This document shows positions 9,245-17,270 of a stretch of DNA of 21,760 nucleotides, in pieces. A model generated the notes under the pieces. The model did no database searches and had not been told where the DNA came from. It saw only the letters and a list, made by a program, of their open reading frames with translations. The DNA comes from UMGS1002 sp964463325. GTDB lineage: Bacteria; Bacillota; Clostridia; Oscillospirales; CAG-272. Within the stretch, counting starts at the first letter, position 1. Every line of letters starts with the position of its first letter. Location: contig CAYXBY010000028.1 of the NCBI GenBank assembly GCA_964463325.1, forward strand, positions 1 through 21,760, read 5' to 3'. A program made the translations under genes and the position numbers.

Positions 9245-9944
9245 GCAATTAAAAAAAGAGGTCTATGAGGCCAACATGCAGCTGGTGGAACACGGACTTG
9301 TCATATTTACCTGGGGCAACGTCAGTGGCATCGACCGCGAAAGCGGGCTCGTCGTAATCAAGCCCTCGGGCGTTGAATACGATAAAATGACGCCTGATGA
9401 TATGGTGGTCGTCGATCTCGACGGCAACGTCGTCGAGGGCAGGCTCAAGCCCTCCTCCGATACACCGACCCATGTCGAGCTTTATCGTGCATTCCCGGGC
9501 ATTGGCGGCGTCACGCACACACATTCGCTTTACGCCACCTCATTTGCGCAGGCCGGCCGCGGCGTCGAGCCATACGGCACCACCCACGCCGATTATTTTG
9601 GCGGCGCTGTCCCCTGCACCCGCAAAATGACACCAGATGAAATCGAGCGCGATTACGAAAAAAACACCGGGCTTGTTATTGCCGAAACATTCACCGGCAA
9701 GAATGATCCCGAGCGCATACACGGCGTCCTCGTCTGCTCGCATGGACCGTTCACATGGGGCAGTACAGCCGCAAAGTCCGTCGAGACCGCGGTCGTGCTT
9801 GAAAACATATCCCAGATGGCTATGAACACTGAGCTCATAAGAGCCTCGATCAACGTTGCCCCGACAACCAACATGCAGCAAGTGCTGCTCGATAAGCACT
9901 TTAACCGCAAGCATGGCCCCGGCGCCTACTACGGTCAAAACTGA
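9237..9944 (+). CDS. araD: AraD-like L-ribulose-5-phosphate 4-epimerase (class II aldolase family)
   Basis: A 235-residue zinc enzyme closely resembling L-ribulose-5-phosphate 4-epimerase, which converts L-ribulose 5-phosphate to D-xylulose 5-phosphate. Zinc ligands His94 and His96 (THTHS) and His169 (CSHGPF) align with E. coli His95, His97 and His171. Asp75 (PSSDTPTH) and Asp119 (THADYFGG) match the other key residues. The length agrees with the family (about 231). The start ATG at 9237 overlaps the dehydrogenase stop; an AAAGG sequence lies about 10 nt upstream. No araA or araB is nearby, so a role in arabinose use is not shown by context; an aldolase-type role in another pentose or deoxysugar route with the adjacent dehydrogenase is possible. 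A terminator follows after about 40 nt. Confidence 0.9.
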   Translation: MLEQLKKEVYEANMQLVEHGLVIFTWGNVSGIDRESGLVVIKPSGVEYDKMTPDDMVVVDLDGNVVEGRLKPSSDTPTHVELYRAFPGIGGVTHTHSLYATSFAQAGRGVEPYGTTHADYFGGAVPCTRKMTPDEIERDYEKNTGLVIAETFTGKNDPERIHGVLVCSHGPFTWGSTAAKSVETAVVLENISQMAMNTELIRASINVAPTTNMQQVLLDKHFNRKHGPGAYYGQN

Positions 9945-9971
9945 CATCACATATCAACAAATCAACTGCGC

Positions 9972-10027
9972 AAAAAGCATAACTCCCACAAAATGAGACA
10001 CGTGTTCTCGTTTTGCGGGAGCCTTTT
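9972..10027. terminator. Bidirectional intrinsic terminator between convergent genes
   Basis: Arms at 9983-9998 and 10006-10021 form a stem of about 16 bp with one mismatch and one wobble pair, extended by CACG/CGTG towards the loop. TTTT follows on the plus strand (10024-10027). On the minus strand the hairpin is followed after a few bases by TTTTT (9976-9972). It can end both the araD transcript and the opposing lipoprotein transcript. Confidence 0.8.
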
Positions 10028-10029
10028 AA

Positions 10030-10464
10030 TTATTTGTTAGGCACGTAAACGCGCACATGGCAGGCCGCCTGCGAATAAATCTCCGATATATCCGACTTGG
10101 GACTGCTCGCTATATTCCAAGTAACATATTTGCAGCTATCAAGGAATTTGTCTGTCAGCACAAACACGCCGGAGGATATCATGCCCGGACGCGAACCGCC
10201 GTACTTCTTATTCGCCTCCGGGAATATCTCAAGCCTGAATTGCCAGCCCTCGTCACAGATGAACACGGAGCCGGCCGGGATATCACTAATGCCGTGCATC
10301 TTAGCTGTGCAGACATTCTGATGAAACGTACTGTTAGTAGACTTTGGACGAGTGATGGAGGTACTCTTGGTGCAATACCAGTAAGCATTCTCAAGATGCT
10401 CCCATTCATAAAGTCGATACTGAGTCAAATCTATGCCGCGTGCGGCCGCAGCATTCTTATCCAC
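10030..10464 (-). pseudogene. Detached C-terminal part of the DUF4886 lipoprotein (frameshifted)
   Basis: This 144-codon open frame overlaps the end of the upstream lipoprotein frame by 34 nt in the -1 phase. It begins at a GTG with no ribosome binding site. Reading upstream in the same phase gives FFEVDKNAAAARGIDL, which continues naturally from the upstream text ending NVELVPAD. I therefore read it as the C-terminal domain of one original protein of about 495 residues. The part is rich in aromatic residues and beta-type segments (for example SGVFVLTDKF and CHVRVYVPNK), as in an extracellular accessory or binding domain, but I do not recognise the family. The break lies at the run of five A on the plus strand (10469-10473). 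It could be a true mutation or a homopolymer error. Confidence 0.7.
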
Positions 10465-11516
10465 CTCGAAAAATCCGCCGGAACCAGCTCGACGTTGGGA
10501 TCATCCTGCTTGATGCCCTCACCGCGATTCCCCTCGGTTATCTTGGACTGTGTCACCTGCTCCGGGGCACTGATGGCATTCGCCACCGACTCACGCGCTA
10601 CTGAAAGCATGTCGTCAGATATCTTGGCCGGGGATGGATTGTAATCGACCACCTCCGGCGCGAGGCCGGTCAGCGCGCAGAACCAGGTCAACCCGCCTAT
10701 GTAGCGACCAATATTATAGTCAAGATGGTATCCATCGCGCGTCAGCGTGTCACCGAGGAAGGAGGTGCGCGCATTCTGAACCGAGGTCATACAGGGGATG
10801 ATCAACGCAAAGCGCTTCTCGGGCTTGATGCACTCGTTAACGCAGTTGATTATCATGTTATACATCTTTTGCTGGTCGCTGCCATAATTCGGGAATGAAG
10901 CGTGTGTACTATCCTGCTGATATGCCCATGTCATATTCCAGATAAATGTCGCATCCGGCGCCAACGCATCAACAAAATCAAGAAGTTCGGTCAGCGTGCT
11001 ACCGTATGTCGAGGCCAGCCCGCAGGTCTTGGAGGTCTGCTGGAAGCTAATGTAATCCCATTCTTCATCGTTGACAGCCTCGGTCAGCGTATAGTTTTTA
11101 GTCGAGCTCCAGATGCCAGTCGTATTTTTGTAATAATTGTATTCCCTGCTGTTGTTCTTGGCAAACGTAAGATGCTGCTTCAGGCTACAGCCGGCATAGT
11201 ACAAATTACCGAGCACTATTTCCTCAACTCCTCCGCTTTGCAGTATCTGATACAGATATTGCATGCAGTCGGTAGAAAAGCTGTTGCCAATAGCCAGTAT
11301 TTTAAGTGAGTGCGGCGCGGTAGGCGTAACAGTCGAGCCAACGTCAGTCGTTGTAGACACATCTGTAACGGGTGGCACCGTTGTGGTGCCCGGTGTTGTG
11401 GTAGTACTCGGTGTTGTAGTAGTGTCGGCACCACCGGAGACTGATGTGCCGCATGAAGCAAGCATTCCAGCAAACATAAGCATGGCAAGTACAAATGAAA
11501 TACAGCGTTTTGTCAT
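10431..11516 (-). CDS. DUF4886-like (SGNH-fold) lipoprotein, frameshifted near its 3' end
   Basis: A secreted lipoprotein. Its signal peptide starts MTKRC, has a hydrophobic core, and ends in the lipobox LASC with lipidated Cys22. A linker rich in threonine and proline follows (about residues 28-65), then a domain that begins ILAIGNSFSTD, resembling DUF4886. This domain has the GNS-type block of SGNH hydrolases and a late DGYHLD motif that would supply the catalytic Asp and His. A role as an esterase on surface or plant polysaccharides is plausible but unproven. The true frame is lost after about residue 349, and the last 12 residues (ending MLRPHAA) are out-of-phase sequence. The start ATG at 11516 has no good ribosome binding site, and the leader from the predicted promoter is about 100 nt long. 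It reads towards araD. Confidence 0.8.
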   Translation of the reverse strand: MTKRCISFVLAMLMFAGMLASCGTSVSGGADTTTTPSTTTTPGTTTVPPVTDVSTTTDVGSTVTPTAPHSLKILAIGNSFSTDCMQYLYQILQSGGVEEIVLGNLYYAGCSLKQHLTFAKNNSREYNYYKNTTGIWSSTKNYTLTEAVNDEEWDYISFQQTSKTCGLASTYGSTLTELLDFVDALAPDATFIWNMTWAYQQDSTHASFPNYGSDQQKMYNMIINCVNECIKPEKRFALIIPCMTSVQNARTSFLGDTLTRDGYHLDYNIGRYIGGLTWFCALTGLAPEVVDYNPSPAKISDDMLSVARESVANAISAPEQVTQSKITEGNRGEGIKQDDPNVELVPADFSRWIRMLRPHAA

Positions 11517-11629
11517 TTTGGCAGCTGATACAGGACGTATTCAGTAGTGCGGCATTGGAATTCATAGTGCAGGATGCACAGCCGTTAAATTTACGCCGCT
11601 GTATTTTTCCTTTCGTTATAGGTATTTTT

Positions 11630-11658
11630 ATGATATCACATCGAACCGGATCTGTCAA
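11630..11658 (-). promoter_or_regulatory. Sigma-A-type promoter of the lipoprotein gene
   Basis: On the minus strand TTGACA (11658-11653) and TATCAT (11635-11630) are separated by 17 nt. The -35 element lies within the last codons of the upstream radical SAM gene, whose stop codon is at 11638-11636. Confidence 0.65.
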
Positions 11659-12634
11659 CTGTTTCTTTCTCGGCCCCCCAGTGCAGCCCCTGCATAGATG
11701 ACCGCTCAAAGAGCAGCTTGTCGATATCATTGATGACTGTCGTTTTGCGGCGGCTCCACTCCGGCGCCAATAGCGAGTCTGGTGCGCCGTCTCCGGTAAG
11801 ACGGGCGATAACAGTGTCCGGCGGTAGTAGCTCCAGCGTATCCGCCACCAAACGTATATATCTTTCACGCTCAAGCGGCTGATAATCGCCCGACAGATAC
11901 ATGTCCCCCAGCGCCGTTCCGCGCAGCACATAAAGCAAGTGCAGCTTGACCTGCTCAGGCTCAAGCTGCGCGACCCGACGCGCCGTCTCAAGCATCATGC
12001 CATCGTCCTCAGCGGGCAGGCCGAGGATGGTGTGCACGCAGCTGCTGATCTGTCCGCCAGCCTCGCGCAGACGATAAAAGCCGTCCAAGAACTGCGCCCA
12101 GGTATGACCGCGATTTATGAGTGTCGCGGTGCTGTCGTGCGACGACTGAAGACCCAGCTCAACGGTCAGTACAGTTCGTTCCGAAAGCTCCGCCAAATAT
12201 TTTACCGTGTCAGGCTCCAGGCAATCGGCGCGAGTTGCAATATTAAGCCCCACTACGCCCGGAAAGCACAGCGCCTGCTCGAGCTTGTCGCGTAGGGTAG
12301 GCAGCGGCGCATATGTGTTTGTGTGCGCTTGAAAATATGCAATATAGCTTTTGGTATCCCACTTTGACGCGATCCGTGTCGCCCCATCCGCCAGCTGCTG
12401 CTCAACAGACAGCCTCGGGGGACCGGCAAAATCGCCGCTCCCCCGAGCTGAGCAGTATATACAGCCACCCGTACCACATCTGCCGTCGATATTCGGGCAC
12501 GTGAAGCCAGCGTCTATCGGCAGCTTTGCCACCTTACTGCCAAATGTACGACGAATGTAATAATCATAGGTGTAATAGCGCTTATTTGAGTCACTATTCT
12601 TAAATGGATTGCTGTTTTTCTGCGTTGTTTTCAT
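11636..12634 (-). CDS. Radical SAM protein of the TIGR01212/YhcC family
   Basis: A 332-residue radical S-adenosylmethionine protein. The Fe-S cluster cysteines are Cys46, Cys58 and Cys61 in the block CPNIDGRCGTGGCIYC, where the spacing of about 11 residues followed by CxxC is typical of the TIGR01212 (YhcC) group, related to Elp3. Further family sequences are AYFQAHTNTYAPL, GLNIATRADCL and VELGLQSSHDST. The reaction is unknown for the family; RNA modification has been suggested by its relationship to Elp3. The ATG at 12634 overlaps the aminotransferase stop as ATGA and has no ribosome binding site of its own, so translation depends on the upstream gene. Cys53 is an extra cysteine inside the cluster loop. 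Confidence 0.92.
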   Translation of the reverse strand: MKTTQKNSNPFKNSDSNKRYYTYDYYIRRTFGSKVAKLPIDAGFTCPNIDGRCGTGGCIYCSARGSGDFAGPPRLSVEQQLADGATRIASKWDTKSYIAYFQAHTNTYAPLPTLRDKLEQALCFPGVVGLNIATRADCLEPDTVKYLAELSERTVLTVELGLQSSHDSTATLINRGHTWAQFLDGFYRLREAGGQISSCVHTILGLPAEDDGMMLETARRVAQLEPEQVKLHLLYVLRGTALGDMYLSGDYQPLERERYIRLVADTLELLPPDTVIARLTGDGAPDSLLAPEWSRRKTTVINDIDKLLFERSSMQGLHWGAEKETVDRSGSM

Positions 12635-13941
12635 ATTTGTGATGTGATATTAGCATCCTTCACAAGCTTTTCAATGGCCGCCAGCTTGACGCACACACTA
12701 AAGACGTGCATGGCGATAAGCAGCTCCTCGTCAGACGGATACGTTGGCGCGATACGGATATGGCTGTCATGCTCATCGCGACGGTAGGGGTAGGCGGCGC
12801 CGGCAGCCGTCATTTTCACGCCGGCAGCCTCTGCCAGCTCATATGCACGCTTTGCACAGCCGTCCATCGTGTAAAGGCTGACAAAATATCCACCACGCGG
12901 ATCGTTCCAGTGGGCGGCACCGGTGTCGCCCATTTCCTCGGTCAGCACACGCTGGACTATCTCAAACTTGGGGCGAATGACCGACGCCAAAAGCTTCATA
13001 TGCTCTCGCATATTCTCCGCCGTACGGAAATAGCGCACATGACGTATCTGATTTATCTTATCGAAGCCTATCGTCTGCACGCCCATAATTGACTTTATCT
13101 GCTCCAAATTATGCTCCGACGCCGCAAGTATTGCCACACCAGAGCCCGGGAATGAGATTTTTGAGGTCGAAGCAAAGTAAAACACCGAGTCCTCTGTTCC
13201 ATGACGGCGGCAGGCCTCGAAAATATCCGCCAGACGGTCGCGGTGCTCATCGTCATCATAAAGGTCGTGGACTGCATAGGCGTTATCCCAAAAGATCCTG
13301 AAATCAGGTGATGCCGGGCGCAACGAGGCGAAGCGTTCGACTGTCTCATCCGAATATGTGTAGCCGTCGGGATTGGAGTATTTGGGACAGCACCAGATAC
13401 CGCGTATCGTATCGTCGTTCTCCACCAGCTGCTCGACCATGTCCATGTCAGGCCCTGTCGGTGACATCGGAACATTGATCATTTCAATGCCCAGCGACTC
13501 GCATATTGCAAAATGGCGATCGTAGCCGGGCACCGGACACAAAAAGCGATTTTTTTCATTCTTGACCCACGGCCCATTGCCGCCTGCGACACCGTAAAGC
13601 ATCGCGCGCGCCATTTCGTCGTACATAATGTTCAGCGACGAATTGCCGCAGACCATTATCATGTTCTTATCTATACCAAGCAGATCCGAAAACAGCTTTT
13701 TAGCCTCCGGCACGCCGTCAAGCAGACCGTAGTTGCGATAATCATAGCCGGTTTCCGAACGGCAGTCGGACGCCTCGGAAATGCAGTCCAGCATGCCTGT
13801 GAGCATGTCAAGCTGCTTCTGCCCCGGCTTGCCACGCGATAGATCCAGCGTCAGATTCATGCGCTTGTAGTCGTCATACCGACGCTTCAGCTGTTGTTGC
13901 TCCGCGGCCAGCTGAGGGCCGCTCATTGACCTGTATTTCAA
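12631..13941 (-). CDS. PLP-dependent aminotransferase (type Ic aspartate aminotransferase-like)
   Basis: A fold type I aminotransferase resembling the Asp_aminotransf group (PF12897-like). Visible features are the N-terminal LDLSRGKPG, the PLP-phosphate region CGNSSLNIMYD, WDNAYAVHDL around the aspartate that holds the pyridine nitrogen, and STSKISFPGSG with the Schiff-base lysine (Lys261). C-terminal SHIRIAPTYPS carries the substrate carboxylate arginine. It probably transfers amino groups between aspartate or a similar amino acid and 2-oxoglutarate. The start is decided by GGAGG at 13952-13948, which is 6 nt before TTG at 13941; the ATG at 13926 lies too far downstream (21 nt). This gives 436 residues. 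The stop overlaps the radical SAM start by 4 nt. The promoter lies at 14032-14004. Confidence 0.9.
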   Translation of the reverse strand: MKYRSMSGPQLAAEQQQLKRRYDDYKRMNLTLDLSRGKPGQKQLDMLTGMLDCISEASDCRSETGYDYRNYGLLDGVPEAKKLFSDLLGIDKNMIMVCGNSSLNIMYDEMARAMLYGVAGGNGPWVKNEKNRFLCPVPGYDRHFAICESLGIEMINVPMSPTGPDMDMVEQLVENDDTIRGIWCCPKYSNPDGYTYSDETVERFASLRPASPDFRIFWDNAYAVHDLYDDDEHRDRLADIFEACRRHGTEDSVFYFASTSKISFPGSGVAILAASEHNLEQIKSIMGVQTIGFDKINQIRHVRYFRTAENMREHMKLLASVIRPKFEIVQRVLTEEMGDTGAAHWNDPRGGYFVSLYTMDGCAKRAYELAEAAGVKMTAAGAAYPYRRDEHDSHIRIAPTYPSDEELLIAMHVFSVCVKLAAIEKLVKDANITSQI

Positions 13942-13979
13942 AATAAACCTCCGTAAAGCGAACCAATCGTTAATAAGGT

Positions 13980-13996
13980 AGCGACCCACAGTCGCT
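13980..13996 (-). other. Small hairpin in the aminotransferase leader
   Basis: AGCGAC and GTCGCT are perfect inverted repeats of 6 bp around a 5-nt loop, in the leader about 40 nt before the TTG start and just after the predicted transcription start. It may stabilise the mRNA or bind a protein; no known regulator is recognised. Confidence 0.35.
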
Positions 13997-14003
13997 GAGT
14001 GGT

Positions 14004-14032
14004 ATTATACCACACCCGTGCACAAAAATCAA
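14004..14032 (-). promoter_or_regulatory. Sigma-A-type promoter (extended -10) of aminotransferase/radical SAM pair
   Basis: On the minus strand TTGATT (14032-14027) and TATAAT (14009-14004) are 17 nt apart. TGG just before the -10 gives an extended -10 element. It lies in the 112-nt gap after the helicase stop, where no convincing terminator is seen. Confidence 0.75.
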
Positions 14033-14053
14033 TACATTTTTGCAACTTTTATT

Positions 14054-16384
14054 TTAATTGTCTGCATTTTTAGAGGATATTTCACGCCAAAACTCGATTA
14101 TATCGGCATTTAGTGAAGCCGGTTGATTATAATACTTCATTCCCTGCCAGTGCTCGGGGTACATTGCCTTGTACTGATCTGTCGCATATCGATCGTCGAT
14201 CAACACCACAACACCGCTGTCCGTGTTCGAGCGGATCACGCGCCCCGCCGCCTGAAGCACATTGTTCATGCCGGGGTATGTATAAGCATAGTCGTATCCC
14301 GATTCACGTGTGAGCTGAAAATAATCGCGCATTATGTTGCGCTCACCCGACAGTCCCGGAATACCGACACCAACTATCACCGCGCCGATAAGGCAACGTC
14401 CCGGTAGGTCGACGCCCTCGGAAAAGCTGCCGCCCAGCACACAAAATCCGACACGCATGGCACCGTCGTCCAGACGAAACTGCGCCAAAAACTCTTCTCT
14501 GTCCGCGCGACTCATACCGCGTGTCTGCTCAAGCAAGCACACGCGCGGAAACCGTTTTCCAAACAGCTCCGCCGCGCGGTGCATATAGTCGTATGACGGG
14601 AAATAGACCATGTAATTGCCCCGCTTGGCGCTGACAGTGGCTGCGATATAGCTGACCGTCCGCGCCAGACTGCGTTCACGATCCTCGAAGCGGGTGCTTA
14701 TGTCGGTCACAGCACCCAAAAACAGCCGATTCTCGTCATATGGTGAGCGCAACGCCAAATTTACAGCGTCCCTGCCGCCGCCCAAGATATCGTTAAAATA
14801 ATCAGGTGGCGTCAACGTTGCGGAAAACAGCACCACGCTTTGAAAACGCTGCATTCTGGCATCCAACACCGCTGAAGGATCAATGCAGAGCAACTGCACA
14901 TCAACGCGGTCGCCCTCAAACTGGCAATAAACATTTGAGCTCTCGCCGCACAACTCGGTGGCTACGAGATATCGACGCAGCGCACGGTAAAGCCGCGCCA
15001 TCGAGGCATAGCCCGGCTGCTCAGCGCCGGTAACAAGCCGCCGTCCGAGATCGCGACACAGCAGCATGGTGTGAGCGTCAAACGAAGCGTCCCGTTCGCG
15101 GCTGATGTAAAAGCCGCGCTTAACGCCATCATCGCCGCGGACCGTATTCTCAGCGCACAGCCTACGCAACGTATCGAAATCGGCCAGCATCTCATCGAGC
15201 GACGCTGTAAGCTCAGGCAGCATGGACTCGATCTGCCCATGCAGCTCCCTCACCTCGGTATTGACAAGGCGTGCGGACAGCATATCCCTCGCACGGTCGG
15301 CCAGATTATGCGCCTCGTCGACCAACAAAATATATCTGCCGTCGTCGCCCTGCTCGCTGAAAAATCGCTGCAAAAACACCAGCGGGTCAAAGACATAGTT
15401 ATAATCTGCTATCACAAGCTCGCAATATTCCGCCAGCGACAGTGACAGCTCATACGGACACACCCCATACTTAGCCGCCATGCTGCGCATGATCCCCGCC
15501 TCATAGCCGTTCTGCAACGATAGCAGCTCGTTCACCGCGGCTCGCATGGCGTCCTCCGAGGCTGACGCCGCACGGCAGTGACTGACGTCACAGCGACCGG
15601 CCGTTATGTGCTCACGGTGCAGACATATCTGCTCCTTGGCAGACAGCACAACCGTTCGCAGGCAGGCGCCGCCTCGGAACAGTATTCCTGCGGTCTTGTA
15701 GGCCTCGCGCTGCGTGCTGGTCTTGGCGGTAATGTAAAAAATTTTGTCGCACCCACCCTGCCCTAAATATTTCACTGCGGGATAGAGCGCGGAAATAGTC
15801 TTGCCTATGCCGGTCGGCGCCTGAATGAACAGTCGCTTGCCATGGCGCATGCTGTCATAGCATTCGCTCATCATCAGCCGCTGACCCGTGCGCAACGAGG
15901 CATACGGCAGCTTGACCTGTGCCGCTGACGGCAATATCTGCTGCGCGCGGCGGCAAAGCATGTCAGCAGCACCGCAAAGCGGCGTAATACGCCGCAAAAA
16001 ATATTTTTCCAGTGCCGCACGTGAGCGCACAGCATCGACGCACTGCTGCACATCGCCGTCATCGCCGATGCGCAGCATTTTTATGCCGGCGCTGTTGGCT
16101 CCGGTTTGTATACAAAGGAGGAAGGCGGCAAGCAGTGCGTGCTCAGACGGTGACATTGCAGTATCTGCTTTAGCGCTGACATTAACGTCACAAATACACT
16201 GTTCCGAGGTATAATCGGACCCTATTAACGTATACGTGATGCCTTCGCGTTCATATTTCACGCGCCACGTAGTGAGTGACAGCCCCGCGAGATCGGCCAT
16301 ACGGCTGCGCTCGGCATTGTCTCCGCGCACGCAAAGCTCGGAAATATTCAGTGCCACTGTGTCTGTAAACTTGTCGTACCGCAT
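14054..16384 (-). CDS. XPD/DinG-like superfamily 2 DNA helicase with Fe-S cluster
   Basis: A 776-residue ATP-dependent DNA helicase of the Rad3/XPD/DinG group, expected to unwind DNA 5' to 3' in repair. Walker A is APTGIGKT (189-196) and the DEAH box LLVDEAHNLADRA is at about 353-365. Between them are four cysteines suited to an Fe-S cluster: Cys254, Cys265, Cys270 and Cys309. The C-terminal helicase domain has the SATLTPPDYF block and the motif VI sequence QAAGRVIRSNTDSG. An N-terminal region of about 150 residues precedes the helicase core and I do not recognise it. GGAGGG at 16395-16390 stands 5 nt before the ATG at 16384; an ATG 24 nt further up is less suitable. It has its own promoter and is divergent from mecA. 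Its exact role (DinG or YoaA type) cannot be told. Confidence 0.9.
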   Translation of the reverse strand: MRYDKFTDTVALNISELCVRGDNAERSRMADLAGLSLTTWRVKYEREGITYTLIGSDYTSEQCICDVNVSAKADTAMSPSEHALLAAFLLCIQTGANSAGIKMLRIGDDGDVQQCVDAVRSRAALEKYFLRRITPLCGAADMLCRRAQQILPSAAQVKLPYASLRTGQRLMMSECYDSMRHGKRLFIQAPTGIGKTISALYPAVKYLGQGGCDKIFYITAKTSTQREAYKTAGILFRGGACLRTVVLSAKEQICLHREHITAGRCDVSHCRAASASEDAMRAAVNELLSLQNGYEAGIMRSMAAKYGVCPYELSLSLAEYCELVIADYNYVFDPLVFLQRFFSEQGDDGRYILLVDEAHNLADRARDMLSARLVNTEVRELHGQIESMLPELTASLDEMLADFDTLRRLCAENTVRGDDGVKRGFYISRERDASFDAHTMLLCRDLGRRLVTGAEQPGYASMARLYRALRRYLVATELCGESSNVYCQFEGDRVDVQLLCIDPSAVLDARMQRFQSVVLFSATLTPPDYFNDILGGGRDAVNLALRSPYDENRLFLGAVTDISTRFEDRERSLARTVSYIAATVSAKRGNYMVYFPSYDYMHRAAELFGKRFPRVCLLEQTRGMSRADREEFLAQFRLDDGAMRVGFCVLGGSFSEGVDLPGRCLIGAVIVGVGIPGLSGERNIMRDYFQLTRESGYDYAYTYPGMNNVLQAAGRVIRSNTDSGVVVLIDDRYATDQYKAMYPEHWQGMKYYNQPASLNADIIEFWREISSKNADN

Positions 16385-16411
16385 AGCTTCCCTCCATGTA
16401 GAATACACAAT

Positions 16412-16440
16412 ATCATACCATATTTCGACGGGTTAGTCAA
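16412..16440 (-). promoter_or_regulatory. Sigma-A-type promoter of the helicase gene
   Basis: On the minus strand TTGACT (16440-16435) and TATGAT (16417-16412) are separated by 17 nt, about 30 nt before the helicase start. Confidence 0.7.
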
Positions 16441-16473
16441 TCCCGCACGTGCGTATTTTCCATTATTTTAGGG

Positions 16474-16503
16474 GTTACATTTATCCGTCTGTAGGCTTAT
16501 AAT
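16474..16503 (+). promoter_or_regulatory. Candidate promoter of mecA
   Basis: A perfect TATAAT lies at 16498-16503, with a weak -35 match GTTACA (16474-16479) 18 nt upstream. It is about 60 nt before the mecA start and divergent from the helicase promoter. Confidence 0.55.
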
Positions 16504-16566
16504 TATTAGTAAGAGCAAGCGCGGCCGTGCCGCGTAATTTTTCACCGAAAGGCAAGGTTTTTTACA

Positions 16567-17160
16567 ATGGAGCTCATACTCATAAATGACTCAAAGCTTA
16601 AAATAATGCTCACCCGCGAGGACATGACGCGATACGAGCTTGACTGCGCCAGCGCCGATTATGACAACACCGAAACGCGCCGCGCCTTCTGGAGCATTCT
16701 TGACGAGGCCAAGCACCGAACCGGCTTTGATGCAGCCCGCGACAAGGTCTTCATCCAGCTTTACCCATCACGCGAAGGCGGATGCGAGATGTTCGTCACC
16801 AAGGTCGGGCTGATAAATGAAGGCGAGCAGCGCGGCCGATCGTCCAAAAAGGCGTCTCAGCGACCCGCGGTGGCAGGCCAGCTCGCTGAGTTAGCATTTT
16901 GCTTTGGCTGCCTTGACGAGCTGCTGGAATGCTGTCGCCTGCTGTCAAATCTGCATCCCCTATCCTCAGCATATGCAGGTGAGGGGGGCGAATGGTATTT
17001 ATTTTTGTCGCCACAGGGGGATGAGGATAGCCTTCTCGCCAAATGTGTGCTAAACGAGTTTGGCAGAGCCGTCGATGCCGAGCGGCTGAGGCTGTACATA
17101 TCGGAGCACGGGCACCGAATTATATCCGACATCGCCATATCACAGCTGTCAGCACTTTGA
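16567..17160 (+). CDS. mecA: MecA-family adaptor protein
   Basis: A 197-residue protein of the MecA family, adaptors that deliver substrates such as ComK to the ClpC-ClpP protease in Bacillus. The N-terminal domain begins MELILINDSKLKIMLT and continues to VFIQLYPSREGGCEMFVTKV, a typical MecA N-terminal pattern. A short charged linker (about 83-98) leads to the C-terminal ClpC-binding domain, which contains EWYLFLSPQGDED and ends with an alpha/beta segment rich in histidine and isoleucine. The usual length is about 200-240. AAGG at 16554-16557 stands 9 nt before the ATG. No competence genes are in the window, so the substrate here is unknown. The glycosylase that follows has its own promoter. 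Confidence 0.85.
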   Translation: MELILINDSKLKIMLTREDMTRYELDCASADYDNTETRRAFWSILDEAKHRTGFDAARDKVFIQLYPSREGGCEMFVTKVGLINEGEQRGRSSKKASQRPAVAGQLAELAFCFGCLDELLECCRLLSNLHPLSSAYAGEGGEWYLFLSPQGDEDSLLAKCVLNEFGRAVDAERLRLYISEHGHRIISDIAISQLSAL

Positions 17161-17180
17161 AAATATTTTTAGTCACTCTA

Positions 17181-17209
17181 TTGAAAAGCCGGCGAACATC
17201 TGCTATAAT
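17181..17209 (+). promoter_or_regulatory. Sigma-A-type promoter of the uracil-DNA glycosylase gene
   Basis: TTGAAA (17181-17186) and TATAAT (17204-17209) are separated by 17 nt, starting about 20 nt after the mecA stop codon. Confidence 0.75.
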
Positions 17210-17270
17210 TAGCATTAGCCCGCCGCAACAACTGCGCCGGGTGAATCATTAATGTGTCACGGAGCTTTTT

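Noticed and set aside
10466..10476. Programmed -1 frameshift site in the lipoprotein gene
   Set aside because: The sequence GATTTTTCG lacks a full slippery heptamer allowing both tRNAs to re-pair, and no clear downstream stem was seen; an indel in the homopolymer is simpler.
10057..10644. A 195-codon plus-strand frame
   Set aside because: It is opposite the lipoprotein and its detached end, with no domain and no start signal.
11344..11991. A 215-codon minus-strand frame across the gap between lipoprotein and radical SAM genes
   Set aside because: It overlaps both genes out of phase, is unusually rich in Cys, Arg and Ser, and covers a promoter; it is not protein-like.
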